Positions 11,291 to 24,073 of a stretch of DNA of 64,000 nt are shown piece by piece. How positions within the stretch are numbered: position 1 is the stretch's first letter; each line of letters opens with the position of its first letter. The position numbers and the translations under genes were made by a program. Under the pieces are notes generated by a model. The model saw nothing but the letters and a program-made list of their open reading frames with translations. It had not been told where the DNA came from and searched no databases. The DNA comes from Paramecium sonneborni (Eukaryota > Ciliophora > Oligohymenophorea > Peniculida > Parameciidae): the NCBI GenBank assembly GCA_905182985.1, contig CAJJDN010000154.1:174707-238706 (forward strand), written 5' to 3'.

Positions 11291-13694
11291 ATGAATATTT
11301 TATTATCATGTATTTAAGGTTAAAAAGAATTCAATCAAAAGCAACTACTTTAATTAGATATAGACAAATATACTCAATATCCTGAGACTCTCACTCCAAT
11401 CTTTATTCAAGTTGCTGTCAAAATATATGCAAATAAAGACAAGTACTTAGATGCATTGGAAGAATCTAAAATATTACAACTCATTATTAAAGGACTTGTT
11501 ATCAAAGTAATCTAACTATTTAATTTAACTTTTAGAGATATAATCATGATGTCCTTATTGAAATTGGATCAATTATCAATTTCTAATCAAATGATAAATC
11601 GAATCTTAACATATTTTATTATGTGTACCTATGTTAACTTTACAAATAAAAGTCAAAATCTTAGACTGTTCAACAATAACAACAATTAAATAAAATGATC
11701 AATATCTATGAAGATTAATTCAAGAATTACATACATCATTTATCATAAATTGATTGGAATCAAAACTTACTTCATGCGCTCATCAAATGTGTTTTATTTA
11801 ATCCAATACTTTTTAGAAATCATTCAAAATAAATTCAAGAATTATGCATTTAAAGAAGATCATAAACACCAATCCTTCAACTCTTAACTTAATTATATGC
11901 TGTCCTTCAATTTACATATTTGGAAAGCAAATAAGGAATCAACTCTTATCAATCTTAAATTGCAAATACACTTGAACAAATTTTTGATGCTTATTATGTT
12001 CTTGCCACTTTAATTGATTTGGATAAAGAAAAAATAATCTTATAAAATAATTGGTAAACTCATTTATCCACTGAAGAAATCAAAATGAATCTTTTAAATG
12101 TAATTTATTCACCTTAATTAGATCGAAGGAAAATGTTAAAAAACTAAATATTCAATCATCTTTTAAATTATTAAAGACTTTCTAACCACAAATGATAATT
12201 TTTATATCAATTTCAAAGAAACTTTAAATGTCCTATCACTCCTACTTCAATCATAATTACAATTTATCAAAGAAGATATCTTAATTGATATTCAGATTGA
12301 AAGTGTCATTCAAAAAATTGGAGAAATTCTATAACTCAATCATTCTTTTAATGATCATTTAGAAGTAGTTTACGAAACCTAACTAACTCAAAGTATAATG
12401 TAATAATTATAAAATAAACTCAATAAATTAATGATTGATAGAGGAATTACCCTAAATATAGAAACATTCAAAGAATTAAACTTCTTAAGTAAGTCTATTT
12501 CACTTACTTTATTGAATACACTCATATAGTCTAGTTTTGGATAAGGTTTAATTATCAATACATCCATACTTTAAATTTTATTTAAATTTACATAATCATC
12601 ATTTTCAGTAAACACATAAATCATCAAATTAATCTCTTCACTATGTGAATCTATGTCCTAATAAAGTAATTATTAAAATTAAAGTAGAATTTTTAACTAC
12701 AAGAATTGAATTAGAAATAATTTCAAGAATTCTTGAGTAACTAGAACTTGAATTTCCTAAATTCATGAAAAATATGAGTAATTTTATGAAACGAGAAAGA
12801 CATTCAATTTATCAACCATAAAATATTGATAGTAAAAGGAAACAAAAGCCCACCAAAGACATATAATTAGGTTTTCTACCTTAAGATTAACTTAACAAAA
12901 ATAGTGTAAAATTATTAAAATCAAGATTTGCAAATCAATTTACTGCATTATCATAATTGGTTGTAAATAACTTAAGATAAGGATATTCATTGGATTTAAC
13001 TAAAAGATTGTATCAATTATTATTTATTATATTTTCATTTCCACATGACATTTTATTAAATTATTGTGGAAGTCAAGTTATCTCATCATTATTAGTATTG
13101 TGTAAGGTAGTCTTACAAAATTACAATGAATTAGAATTATGCTTAATCTAACCTATTAAATATTTTATTTAATTTTTGCTTTCATCAGAAGTCTACGAAA
13201 TAGACTTAGATTTATAATAAGCTACTTTAGGTATTCTAGATTTGATAAATTTTGTTTATTAAAGAAGAAAAACTTTATCGATTGATAATTATGTATCAAC
13301 AATTGTAAATTATTGTAATATTAATTAGAAATCAATTAACGATTAATTTTCTAAAGCTCAATAGATATTTTAATCTGTGAATTCAGACGAACAATATTAT
13401 TCCTGTAAGGAGAATTAAATGGATGTATCGATGAATGCCAGTAATGGAAATAATAATAATCTTCATTAAATAGCTGCTCAAATCAGAAAAACTAAAAGCT
13501 TTATTGGAGAAGAGGAAAGTAGCTCTAAATAATAAAAATAAACAGAAGATGAGATGTTTTATTCCATAGTAAATAATTCAAATGTAGATAATACAAAAGG
13601 AGAATAGCAAAATTAATAAATTGTTACTTTACAATAAAATATCATAGTGAATGAGGATGATGAGATTGAAATACCAAAAGTTGTTTTCGATTGA
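11291..13694 (+). CDS. Helical-repeat (HEAT-like) protein with acidic C-terminus
   Basis: 777 residues; introns 11507-11535 (29 nt), 12100-12121 (22 nt) and a very short candidate at 12666-12684 (19 nt) that is needed to keep the frame. The first 600 residues are almost entirely amphipathic helix rich in Leu, Ile and Gln, as in HEAT/ARM solenoids. The last 150 are polar, Asn/Gln/Ser-rich, and end in an acidic stretch (EDDEIEIPKVVFD). That layout recalls ribosome-biogenesis scaffolds such as Rix1/PELP1, and the next gene is a nucleolar-type RRM protein, but I see no diagnostic motif, so this is speculation. It is transcribed divergently from the coiled-coil gene with almost no spacer. Confidence 0.65.
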
Positions 13695-13753
13695 GAATTT
13701 ATTAAATTTGTTTATAAATTGAAAAATTTAACATAATTTAATATAATTTAATT

Positions 13754-14429
13754 ATGAGCACAAAAAAATCCTAGAAGGTAATAGGCAAAACATAAAAAAT
13801 TGTTGAAAAATAAAGTCAAGAATCTTCAAATAAAGATTAAAAAGTAAAAACTAAAGTCAACAGATTGGAATAATAAACATAAGAAAGATAAAATGGAATA
13901 ATATATGTTGGTCATTTACCTTATGGTTTTGTTGAAGAAGGATTAAAAGAATATTTTACATAATTTGGTGATGTGATAGGAACTAAATTATTTAGAAGCA
14001 AAAAAGTAATACATAAAATTAAATTTTTAGACTAATAGAGGCTAAGGTTATGGTTTTATAAAATTTGCTGATAAAGAAGTAGCACCAATTGCAGCATAAG
14101 CTATGAATGGATATTTAATGAATGGAAAGAAGTTAGTTGTCAATGTTTTAAGTGAAGAACATCCTGATCCATTTAAATATAAACATGGAAACTAAAAATT
14201 GTTTTTTATCAATTGGTCAGAAAAAGCTGTTGAAGAATCGAACAAAGTATTATCATAATTATAATTAGGAAAAATCTAATGAATAAATTGTAAAACAAGT
14301 TTCAAGGTTATTAGCAAATGAAGAAGAGAAGAGATAAAAACTAAAAGAATTAGGAATTAATTATACTTATCCAGGATTTGTATATATTTTTATTTATTAC
14401 TAATATAGAAAGAATAACTAAAGGCTTGA
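13754..14429 (+). CDS. NIFK/Nop15-like nucleolar RRM protein
   Basis: 199 residues; introns 14006-14030 (25 nt), 14247-14268 (22 nt) and 14380-14408 (29 nt), last exon only 21 nt. A basic N-terminal tail is followed by one RRM (about residues 52-130) with RNP2 IIYVGHLP and RNP1 GYGFIKFA, and the family-typical linker MNGYLMNGKKLVVNV. The C-terminus carries KLKELGINYTYPGF, matching the conserved 'KLKxLGIDYDFPG' tail of NIFK/Nop15. Family role: binding pre-rRNA at the ITS2 region during large-subunit assembly in the nucleolus. Domain, tail and length all agree, so this is one of the more secure calls in the window. Confidence 0.87.
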
Positions 14430-14875
14430 ATTGGTTAATGACAATGTATATTAATTATTCTAAAATAATAAAATTAATTTATAAATTTATTTAACTAATT
14501 CAAATTATGAAATACTCATATAATTCTCAAATAAACCAATCCAACATGAATTATTTTTTGTTGTTTGACCATAGATAAAATCTATTAAATAGAATTCTGA
14601 TTTAACAATAATCGAAATGTAATAAAAATATATATTCATATATAAATTAATATAGAGTGTTTAATTATATGGAATTATATAAAGCTACTAAAATCTAAAG
14701 AGAATTCAAATAAATTAGTCCATATTTATTAAGTAGATGAGTTCTTTAATCATATTTTTCAAGACAACTAGATATGCTCAGTATAAAAGAATTGGGTTTC
14801 TCAAAATTATAGAATTTGATACTCAAAAGATATATTTTAAATGCCATTTAGATAATGTTATGAAAACAATAATAA
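14430..14875. other. Intergenic spacer
   Basis: 446 bp of AT-rich sequence between the NIFK-like gene and the surface antigen gene. A standard-code frame at 14737-14964 overlaps the antigen start in another frame and looks like chance. It probably holds the promoter of the antigen gene. Confidence 0.5.
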
Positions 14876-17800
14876 ATGAAACAAAATATTTTAGCATTAG
14901 TGATCATAACTTTTGGAGCATTATGCTTAACTTAATTGACAATTCAAATAAAAAATTAATGTGAATGTTCATAATTTGATCAAAGCACTTGTGGCACTGT
15001 GAATAATTAACAATCTTGTAGATGGAATACAACTGCTAGCTTATGTGAAAAACTGGGGTGCAATTAAATTAATAATAAGACTACTTGCTTGTAAAATTTT
15101 TATGAATGTTGGTGGAATGGAGATTATTGTTAATAATTTACTTCATGTTCAAATCTAAATAGTTCTTAAAATTTAACATGTTCTTAGTAAAATATTCAAT
15201 GTGGCTAAAATTTATTTAATTCTACAACATGTGTATCATTAGATAATTTACCAAAATGTTCAAAATTTAATTAGACTTAATGTATTCCTTCATAAATTGG
15301 TTATTAAGGATCTTTATGTTATTGGAATAATACAAGTTGTTAGACAGCAACATCTTGCTAATAATTATCATTAGATCAATGTTCATAATGGTAAAATACT
15401 TGTATTTGGAATGGTTTATCTAATTCATGTGTACAATTATAATGCAGTAATTTTACATATCAGTAAGAATGTACATATGTAATAGAAGCATTAAATCCTT
15501 AAACAATTATTCCATGCTAATTTGTCTATGGATAATGTTCTTCCATTAAAAATGCTAGGAGTTTAACTGCTTAAAATTGTTCATCAAAAAGTTTATAAAC
15601 ATATTTTTGGATTGAAGATTCGAATAATATTGGATTATGTATTTCATGTACGTACAAAATACCTTATCTTGACATAATTAATTAATAACAACCCAATAAT
15701 GAATGTCAGTGTTCAAGTTACCTATAAGAATAATGCTTTTAATCAGATTATTGTTTTTGGATAAATGACTAATGTAATACATTAAATTGTGATATGATAA
15801 TTGATTAACTAACTTGCATAGAAAATCCTTCCTGCATTTGGTAACAGAATAGTTGTTAAAATTTCCAAAATTGTCCTACTGCCCAAACTAAATAGTAATG
15901 TCTTAGCAGTTCATTAAATTGCCCTTTTTTTAATTAGAACACCAAATAATGTTATGCTTTGACAGCAAACATCTGTAGCAACTTTTCTACAGCATCAAGC
16001 TGCTAATCTTAGTTAGGATATTGTTAATGGTCAGGTAATCAATGTTCTCAAATTTAATCATGTGGATATCTGGGTTCATAAGTACAATGTTCAAGATTTG
16101 CTTACTCCTGCATTTGGACTCAAGGAAGATGTTAGTCATTAACTTGTTCATCTATTTAAAATAGTAATAATTGTATGTACACAATTCCAAATTTGTACAC
16201 AAAGGATGTTTAACCTTGTGTTTGGAGAAGTGGAAAATGCTAAAATTTAACTGATTCAAATAGTTTGAATGCTACACAATGTCTTTCAAATACTTTACAT
16301 ACTTATAAATGGACAGGCTCAATATGTATTTCATGTTCCTAAAATTTCAATCTATTATAAATCTCTTTAAAACTTCCAAGTTAATGTTCATGTTCCTAGT
16401 TATCTAATGAAGATGATTGTATTTAAACAACTACATGCGTATTTTCAAACTAAGTTTGTTAACCCCTTCAATGTTCAAACATATAAACATAATTTTCATG
16501 TGCAACTAATCCAAATTGTGTTTGGTTTAGAGGGGAATGTTAAAATTTTAAATTTTGTGCTGATTTAATTGGAGCCTCTTAATCAGAATGTATATTTCAA
16601 AGTGTTAATTGTCCAGCAAGTAATGGATTATTTTGTCGTGAGAAGAACTATTTATAGCCATGTTAAACTTATCAATTCCAAAGTTCATGTACTGATGCAT
16701 TAGGAAATAATGGTTTCTGCTTATGGCAAAATGGATCCTGTTAAGTATTAAGCAAATGTTAATAATTGTTATAATAAAAAGATTGTTTAAATTTTTAAAA
16801 GTAGTGCTATTGGAGTAATAATATTTGTTAACCATTAAGTTGTTCTATATTTACTAATCCATAAAACTGTTAATATTACTATTCATCAATTAATTCTTAT
16901 ACTCCTATTTCATGCTATTGGAATTCATATTAATCACTTTGTGCTTAAACAACTGATTTTATGACCTAATTAAATTCAGCAACTTGCTCAGCAAACACTA
17001 GATAAACAGCAAGATGGAGTAATACTTTGAGTATTTGTTTGAAATGTGGTGCTCCTCCATTACCAAATCCCTATAAGTGTGCTTGTTCATTTTTAATTTC
17101 TTAAATAAATTGTATGTAAAGTTAAGAATGCATATGGAATACTCAAACTAATCAATGTGAATAGTAGTCATGTATCAATTTAAAATAATCCTTATGTATT
17201 CAAAATTCATAATGTATGTGGGTTGGATTCTGTGCAGCATTCAAATCATGTAATGTATTATATGCTGTTAATTCAGAGGAATGTGCTGCTCAATCTTTGA
17301 GATGTCCCTATTTTAATAGTGAAAAAGGATAGTGTGAAGCAATTTCAAGCTATATAAATTGTGGATATGTAGATAATCAAAATTAATGTGATTAATACTA
17401 TTCCATTAACTTTAGATGCGAATGGAATTATTAATAAAATAAATGTTAGATTTATATTAGTTGTTAATAATATTACAATCCATACATTTGCAATACGTAA
17501 CCATAATGTTATTGGTATAATTATGGATGTTAGATTAAAACATGTTAAAATTATAATACTTTAGAATCATGTACATTTGTATTCAATCCAAATATTTGGA
17601 ATTATATTTAATCATGTTCATGGCTAAATGGTGCTTGTGTTGCTGCAAATAATCTTTTTTCTGAATAAACATGTTTTATTAATACAGATTAAACTGCTAG
17701 ATGGAGTTCTAACAATTAGGATGGTTATTGCATTCCTTGTAGTATTAGTCTTTCTTAATTGGTTGTTCCGAAAAATAAATGTTTGTGTTCTTAGATACTA

Positions 17801-19246
17801 ACTGAATATGAATGTAATTAAGCTAATTGTTATTGGGATTAAGGTTATTGTAGTGAAGAATTTTGTCCTGAAAGTTAGGTTTAATGTGCTTAAAATCCTA
17901 AATGCTATTGGATTTATTAAAGAGAAAATTACACTTATGGTTATTGTAGATAAATTCCAGTAATAAAGATATAAGAATTTTGTACAACACTTCGAGGAAA
18001 CAATTCTTTAGAATGTCTATCTTAGACTATATAATGTCCTGTATCTCTTGATGGTGTTTGTTAAAGTAAAGAACATCTTTAAACATGTTAAAGTATGAAA
18101 TCTTTGCAATTGTGTTCTAATGGAATAGGATAGGAAGGATATTGCAAATATGAAAATCAATCTTGTTAGGTTTTAAGCAGCTGCAAACAATTGAAAAGCT
18201 TTACTGAATGTAATATATTTAATAAAGCATGTTACTGGGATATGAGTACAGGTCTATGTGAATAAATGACATGTGAATCATAATCTTAAGCAACTTGTAC
18301 ATATGTATTTTAAAGTATTAACTAAGCAAATATTTAATAATGCTATTGGAATGGTCGAAGTTGTTCTTCTGAATTATATGTTATTTCATCGTATTCCTTT
18401 TAAACTTGCTTTTAAAATACTGGTGGCACTTATCATTGGAGTAATTCTAAATCAAATTACGGTTCTTGTGTTTCATGTTCATTAAATCGAATTAAACCTA
18501 AACATACTTGTTCTTGTACAGTTCTAAACGAAAAAGAATGTACCCTAGCTAAACCTGTATGTAAATTTAATTAGAATAAACAATGTGTTAAATCAGCCTG
18601 TTAAGAAATATTCAATTCAGTAACTTGTTCTGAACAAATTGAATGCATGTGGTAGTCTAATTAATGTGTGGATTTCACTAGTTGTACTGATTTGTATGGT
18701 AGTTCATCTCTAGATTGCATTGCATAATCCTTACAATGCTAAGTTGTTTCAAATCATATATGTAAATCAGTATAAAGTTTAAACACATGTAGTTAGTATT
18801 CTATGGAGTTTTGTAAGATTGATATAATAGGATCAGATGGTCTCTGTTATTGGAATTCAACTAATAAAGTTTGTTAAGTCATTTCTTCTTGTGATAAAGT
18901 TACTAACCAATCTATTTGTTAATATTTGAATCGTACATGTTAATGGAGTTACTTTTTTTAATCATGTGTCCCATTCTAATGTTAAGATTATCCATATGAA
19001 GAATTATGCACAAATGTTATAGTTAATCTATAAGATCCTTAAATTATGTTATGTGTATGGAAGAATTAAAAATGTATTCCTTATGAAGATACCTACTATA
19101 GATTTGATGATTCTATTTGTTATGCAAATTCTGACCATACTTATAGATGGGTTAAAGAAGATAAATATGGTGTCAGATGCTAATAATGTCTTTCAACATT
19201 CTTAACCAATGTCATCTTAGCATTTACAATATTGTATATTTTATGA
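14876..19246 (+). CDS. Large Cys-rich surface antigen-like protein (PSA repeats), GPI-type
   Basis: 1456 residues in one intronless exon. ATG 14876 begins a signal peptide (MKQNILALVITFGALCLT). The body is a chain of Cys-rich modules with the regular patterns C-x-W/Y and C-x(n)-C of Paramecium surface antigen repeats (for example QQCYWNG, CQVLSSC, CVSC). The protein ends in a short hydrophobic stretch (VILAFTILYIL), as expected for GPI-anchor addition. Family role: abundant coat protein of the cell and cilia; classical i-antigens are larger and alternatively expressed. It is smaller than serotype antigens (usually above 2000 residues), so it may be an antigen-like paralogue. A second, small Cys-rich gene lies 2.2 kb away on the opposite strand. 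Confidence 0.85.
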
Positions 19247-19291
19247 TTTTTTTAGAATAATTTTTAATATCAATATTTTTTATCATAACAA

Positions 19292-20746
19292 ATGAGCTCT
19301 ATTAATATTCTTTGTCCTTTTCATTAAAAAGTTGTTAGCTTTATGAATATTGATTTCAAAGTTAAATTAGGTGATAGAATAGCATGCGATGATTGTGGTC
19401 TTATTAGACCTATTAGTATTGTTTCTGGGCTAGAATTTTACAATCTAATGATCACAAATTAAAATTCTGAAATCGATCGCTTATTAGATTAGGAGGTTAA
19501 AACTTTATAGAGACTTAAAACTATTCTATACAAAAAAACAGAAGAATTATTGTAAAATATTAAATAATTAGAGAAAGAAATAGATTAAGAAATATCACTC
19601 TTAATTTAAGAATTCTCGAAATTAAAATTAGAATAGCATCAAATTGGGTCTACAACATTAACTCAATTATAATAAATAGCTTTACAAATTAGTCTATTTA
19701 AAAATCAAGAAAAAGATTTATTTGATTAAATTGTGGTTGAAAAACTTAAATAATATCAAGCAACGTTTTTTAATTAGTATGATACAGCATTATAACATAT
19801 TTAAATCTACAAAAATTCTATTCAATAATTAATAACCTATAAACAATGTTTCGAGCATCCTTAAAAAATTTGCTTTGATTTATAAATAGTTTCTAAACAC
19901 AATTTAATTATTACTCATTGTGAAAATTTATTAAGAAGTTATTAATTTCAAGATGGCAAATTAAATTTATTTTAAGAAGAAAACACTCATAGAAGCTATA
20001 TAGAAACTATATGTTTAAGTAATTCTTAAAAATTTCTCTTCACAGGTGGAGTAGATAAAATTATTAGAATTTGGCAAATTTCAGATCAAGGAATTTTAAA
20101 ATTAGATTAAGAATTAAAGTGTCATAAGGATTGTATTAAGTCAATCGTAATTAATTCTTAAGATAAATAATTATTTTCAACTGGTTATGATAAAAACATT
20201 ATAATCTGGAATAAATATAATGATTCTTGGTGCTAAACTTAAATCTTAAATGAACATACAAAAGAAGTTATACAATTATCATTGAACCAAAGTGATAATC
20301 TATTAATATCTGTTAGTTGGGATAGATCAATTAATATTTATAAAAGTATTTCTGGACTTTGGTAAATAATGTAAAAAATAGAAAATCCTCATAATAATAA
20401 AATTTACTCAGTTTGCTTTATAAATGATGGATTATTTATTACTGGTAGTAGAGAATTAATAATTTGGGAAAAAAATTCATCTTCTGAATAATTTATTTAA
20501 TAAAGAACAATTATATCAGAATTAGAATGTATTGATAGAATAAAATATCTTCCAAGTTTAAAATTAATGACGTCTCAAAGTTCAAATGCCTTAGATATTT
20601 GGAGATTTAAAGAACATAATGAGCCTTATTAGATTTAAAGTTTAAAAGGGTTATATTAAGGATCCACATTAACAAATGATGGTTAATATCTGATTGGTTA
20701 TAATGTGGAGAATAAGAAATTTGTTATTTGTCAAAGAAATTTTTGA
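19292..20746 (+). CDS. WD40 protein with N-terminal zinc-binding pair and coiled coil
   Basis: 484 residues, no introns; starts 45 bp after the antigen gene stop. Residues about 8-36 hold spaced Cys/His pairs (CPFH...CDDC), a possible B-box-like zinc site. Residues about 50-190 are charged and helical (coiled coil). From about 225 onward there are WD40 blades with endings such as GGVDKIIRIWQ, TGYDKNIIIWN and SVSWDRSINIY. The arrangement zinc site, coiled coil and beta-propeller is common in a large ciliate family of unknown function. It probably acts as an interaction platform in the cytosol; no catalytic motif is visible. Confidence 0.8.
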
Positions 20747-21473
20747 GTTCATTTTTTAAGTGATTAATATTGTACATAAAATTATTAAATTCTTGATAAG
20801 TATATAATAAAAATTATTCTCCAAATGATAAATCTCTTGAATTCATATAATTAGATTTTATATATTTAATCTAAATGAAGTTTATAATGTTTGTACAATT
20901 CACTCATCAAAAATTCTCATTACTTTAAAAGATATGGGAAGAAGAGCATTTATGTTAAAAAAAAGGTATACACTAAAGCTATATACTATATGTTAGATGG
21001 AGTATGATGAATACGATAGAGCATTTATTTATGCCAATAAAACAACAAATTCGTTTACTAAAAGAACCTATTATTTTAGAGTTTAAGTTAAATTTTTTAG
21101 TATTTTGATTTACAAAAACTATTTAAAAATATTTAAACATAAGTAATTAATTGACATTTTGAATATATGTTTGAAATTGTGAAGAAATTGCATGAAGGAC
21201 ATAAATATTTAAATGAAGCAATATAGATAAATCTTATTTTAATAAAAAAGAAATAAATGTTAATATATATTTATTTTTGTAAAGAATGAGTAAAATTAAT
21301 TTATCATTTTAGTATATGATTAAGCATTATAAAAGTAACATGATAATCTAATTCCATAAATAAATATAATTTTTTGGAGATCAATTAATTCTAATTAATG
21401 TGATTGATAGAGATAAACTTTTAATAATGATATGTAAATATTTAATTTTTTAATATATGTCTAATGAATAATA
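20747..21473. other. Intergenic region with a weak small ORF
   Basis: Between convergent genes. Apart from the doubtful ORF listed separately at 20934-21182, I see only AT-rich sequence. Confidence 0.4.
20934..21182 (+). CDS. Small doubtful ORF (82 residues)
   Basis: Reading TAA/TAG as Gln gives an open frame from ATG 20934 to TGA 21180-21182. It starts MGRRAFMLKKRYTLKLY and is basic and aromatic-rich. The frame is also open for about 80 bp upstream without a Met. I see no domain or signal peptide. It may be a small gene, a gene relic or chance. Confidence 0.2.
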
Positions 21474-22313
21474 TCATATTATTATTGCTAATAAAAGCAT
21501 GATAATAGATAATATTTAATGATATGAAGGAATGGGAGCTGGGGGATCAGGATCAGGATCAGGTGAGGCTGAACAAGATTGACATTTACCATCTTTCCAT
21601 ACTCTTCCACATGCACTATCATAAAAACAATTATTTTCTGTGAAATCATCTTCATTTCTTTCAATACAATCGCCTTAAGCTGTCCATTGACATAATGTTG
21701 CCGTGTACTAATCAAATGAGGAAATGAATCTACAAGCATCCTTTGTTTAAATATCTGTGCATTTTTTATCTCTGCATTTATCATTTTCCCAAATACATGA
21801 TATTAAGTTCTTCTTACATTGACTTTAATTATAACTACCTTATTCACATTTCTTCATTGTCACACATTTTGCAGGACTACCAGATAAAACACATATTTAT
21901 TCTGAAGTATTTTTACATAATTCTGGTGTAAATGATTCACATTCTGGGATTGATACTTTTCCACATTAATCATCTTTAATTAAAATACAAGTATAGTTTA
22001 TATCATTACATTTCTAGTCCACAGTTTCTTAGTAATCAGAACATTATTTAAAATTTACACATTTACCATTCACCCATCCACAAGAAGTTAACCCTCTGCA
22101 TATTTCACTACCTTTTAATATTGAGCATTCTACACTACGATAAGATTCACAAACTTTTTTTTCTTCATTCCAATCACATTCTATTCCTCCTCCTATGGGG
22201 TATTCATCACATTCGTCTTATTTTAGAACTTACTCACAAGTACATTCATTTATTTTTACTTATATTGAATAAGCCATTACTAACAAAGTGAACAAGATTA
22301 ATGATCTAGCCAT
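21474..22313 (-). CDS. Small Cys-rich surface protein (PSA-like), GPI-type
   Basis: 279 residues, intronless. A signal peptide (MARSLILFTLLVMAYS) is followed by Cys-rich modules with the same flavour as the large antigen at 14876-19246: ECSILKGSEICRG, SCGWVNGKC, LCQWTAQGDC. The tail is a DPDPDP-type Pro/Asp spacer followed by a hydrophobic end (LSIIMLLLAIII), which fits GPI anchoring. It is far shorter than a classical surface antigen, so it is probably a minor coat protein or a member of a small antigen-like family. The shared modules and nearby location suggest a common origin with the large gene; that is inference. Confidence 0.82.
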
Positions 22314-22850
22314 TAGTTATTTTAATCAAATTATTTTCAAATATAAAATATTTATATTCATAAGATATTTTTCATGGAGATTAATTAAATTATTTCATTA
22401 ATAATTATTTTTATAAAATAGTCACCTAAAGATTTTTTAAAAAAAACAGCGTCTATCAAATATTTAAAATATTATTTTAGCAATCACATTCACATTCCAT
22501 TCTTACTACTTTATATCATTTTATTTCTGATTACATATTGATTTCTAATAAATTTAATATAAAAATACAAATGCAAGAAAAATCAAATTTAAAATATTAT
22601 TTAAATTTGTATTATACTAAACTTTAATAAGATATATATGAAATAATCCAGCATTTCAAGAATAATTGCAAACCAAATTATTTGATAAAATTGAGTATGT
22701 TGTGGAATTAAAAATAGTAATATAAATCAATTTAATCCTATTTAGAAGAAAAAAAATGAAAAAAGTAGAGGATTTTTAGATGAGAAAAATTTAATCAATA
22801 TTAAATAAGTAAAAAATTTGAATAGAATATAATATTCAATTATTAATTAA
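22314..22850. other. Intergenic spacer
   Basis: 537 bp of very AT-rich sequence between the small antigen-like gene (its upstream side) and the stop of the following kinase gene. I see no supported feature. Confidence 0.4.
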
Positions 22851-23905
22851 TCAATAAATTTTATTAAATGAAGTTATAGTAGTTTTTGATTAAATTACCA
22901 AGGATAATTATATATGATCTTTGAATTTTGGATTAGGATTTCTTGGAATTTTAATAAAATGATCCTCTTTAATTGAATTCATATACCAATGTTCAAGAGC
23001 TTATGAAGCTGTTATTCTTTATAATGGATTGTGATTTAATAAACTTCTTAAAAATTAATATCCACAATCTGGAATATTGAGTACAGATAATCGAGATATA
23101 GTAAATTTCTTATTGAGTTTAAGGATATCATTAACTTATTCAGCCTGAAATAAATGTTTGTTAAAGTAAAGTTAATACATGACAACTCCTACACTGAATA
23201 TATCTGATTTATAATCAAAAGGTTTATTAGTCAGAACTTCTGGAGCTATGTAACCAGGAGTTCCACAAGTAATAATTCTAGATTCTAAATTTATAAACTG
23301 ACATGCTAATCCAAAATCTATAATTTTAACTTAATTTTCATCATCTATCAATATATTATCAATTTTTAAATCTCGATGTATTATATTTCTAGAATGAATA
23401 TAATGAACTCCTTCGAATATATCCTTAAAATTGTAATTAAATTTGATTATACTTTCATAATTAGTTTAATCTCTTCATGATCGTAATCATTTCTTAATTT
23501 ATTAAGTTTTTCCATAACAATATAAATGGAATTCGTACTTTCATAGACTTCATAAAATCTGGCTATATTTTTGTGTTGTAACATAGACCAAATGAATATT
23601 TCTTTTTTAATATCTTTAACCACATCTTGATTTACCTTCTTCATACATTTTGCAGCATATAATTTATTGGTAATTTTACACTGAAGTAAACAAACTTATG
23701 AATAATTACCTTTTCCAATAGTGCTAAGGAAATAATACATATTGTTAATCTTTTTATAGGTAACAAATCTGCCTAAGTTTAACTTAAGTTTCAATAAATC
23801 ATGATGATCTCCTGTAAAGAAAAATGTATTTATTTCGAAACCTCGTATTAAGTTATTTTCTTATCTCCATATAATATTTGACTCCAGATTTAGAGGGAAT
23901 GTCAT
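22851..23905 (-). CDS. Protein kinase with short N-terminal extension
   Basis: 341 residues; one intron 23424-23452 (29 nt). The kinase core is complete: Gly loop GKGNYSQV (about 64-71), AAK lysine (86), HRDLKIDN (167-174), DFG (187-189) and a GTPGYIAPE activation-segment end. The first 55 residues contain a strand-rich block (TFFFTGDHHDLLKLKLNLGRFVTYKK) that could be part of a PH-like fold, as in many ciliate kinases, but it is short. It is a Ser/Thr kinase by HRDLK; the substrate is unknown. I chose the ATG at 23903-23905 because it is the first in frame and the frame is blocked upstream by TGA. Its neighbour on the same strand is also a kinase, 168 bp upstream. Confidence 0.85.
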
Positions 23906-24073
23906 CAATTAAATTTAGTTCATGATTACTAAGTTATTGTTATTGTCGATGGTAAGATGGCATAGAGAATTGTTAAATGTGACTTTGATGTTAAAATTCA
24001 TTATTTATAAGAAGAAATTTTAATTATGGAAATTGAAAAATAATCTAAATTAATAAAAATGAAAGTCAGATTA

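Noticed and set aside
14737..14964. Plus-strand frame of 75 codons
   Set aside because: It overlaps the signal peptide of the surface antigen in another frame and lacks coding features.
18273..18485. Plus-strand frame of 70 codons
   Set aside because: It is an out-of-frame shadow inside the intronless surface antigen gene.
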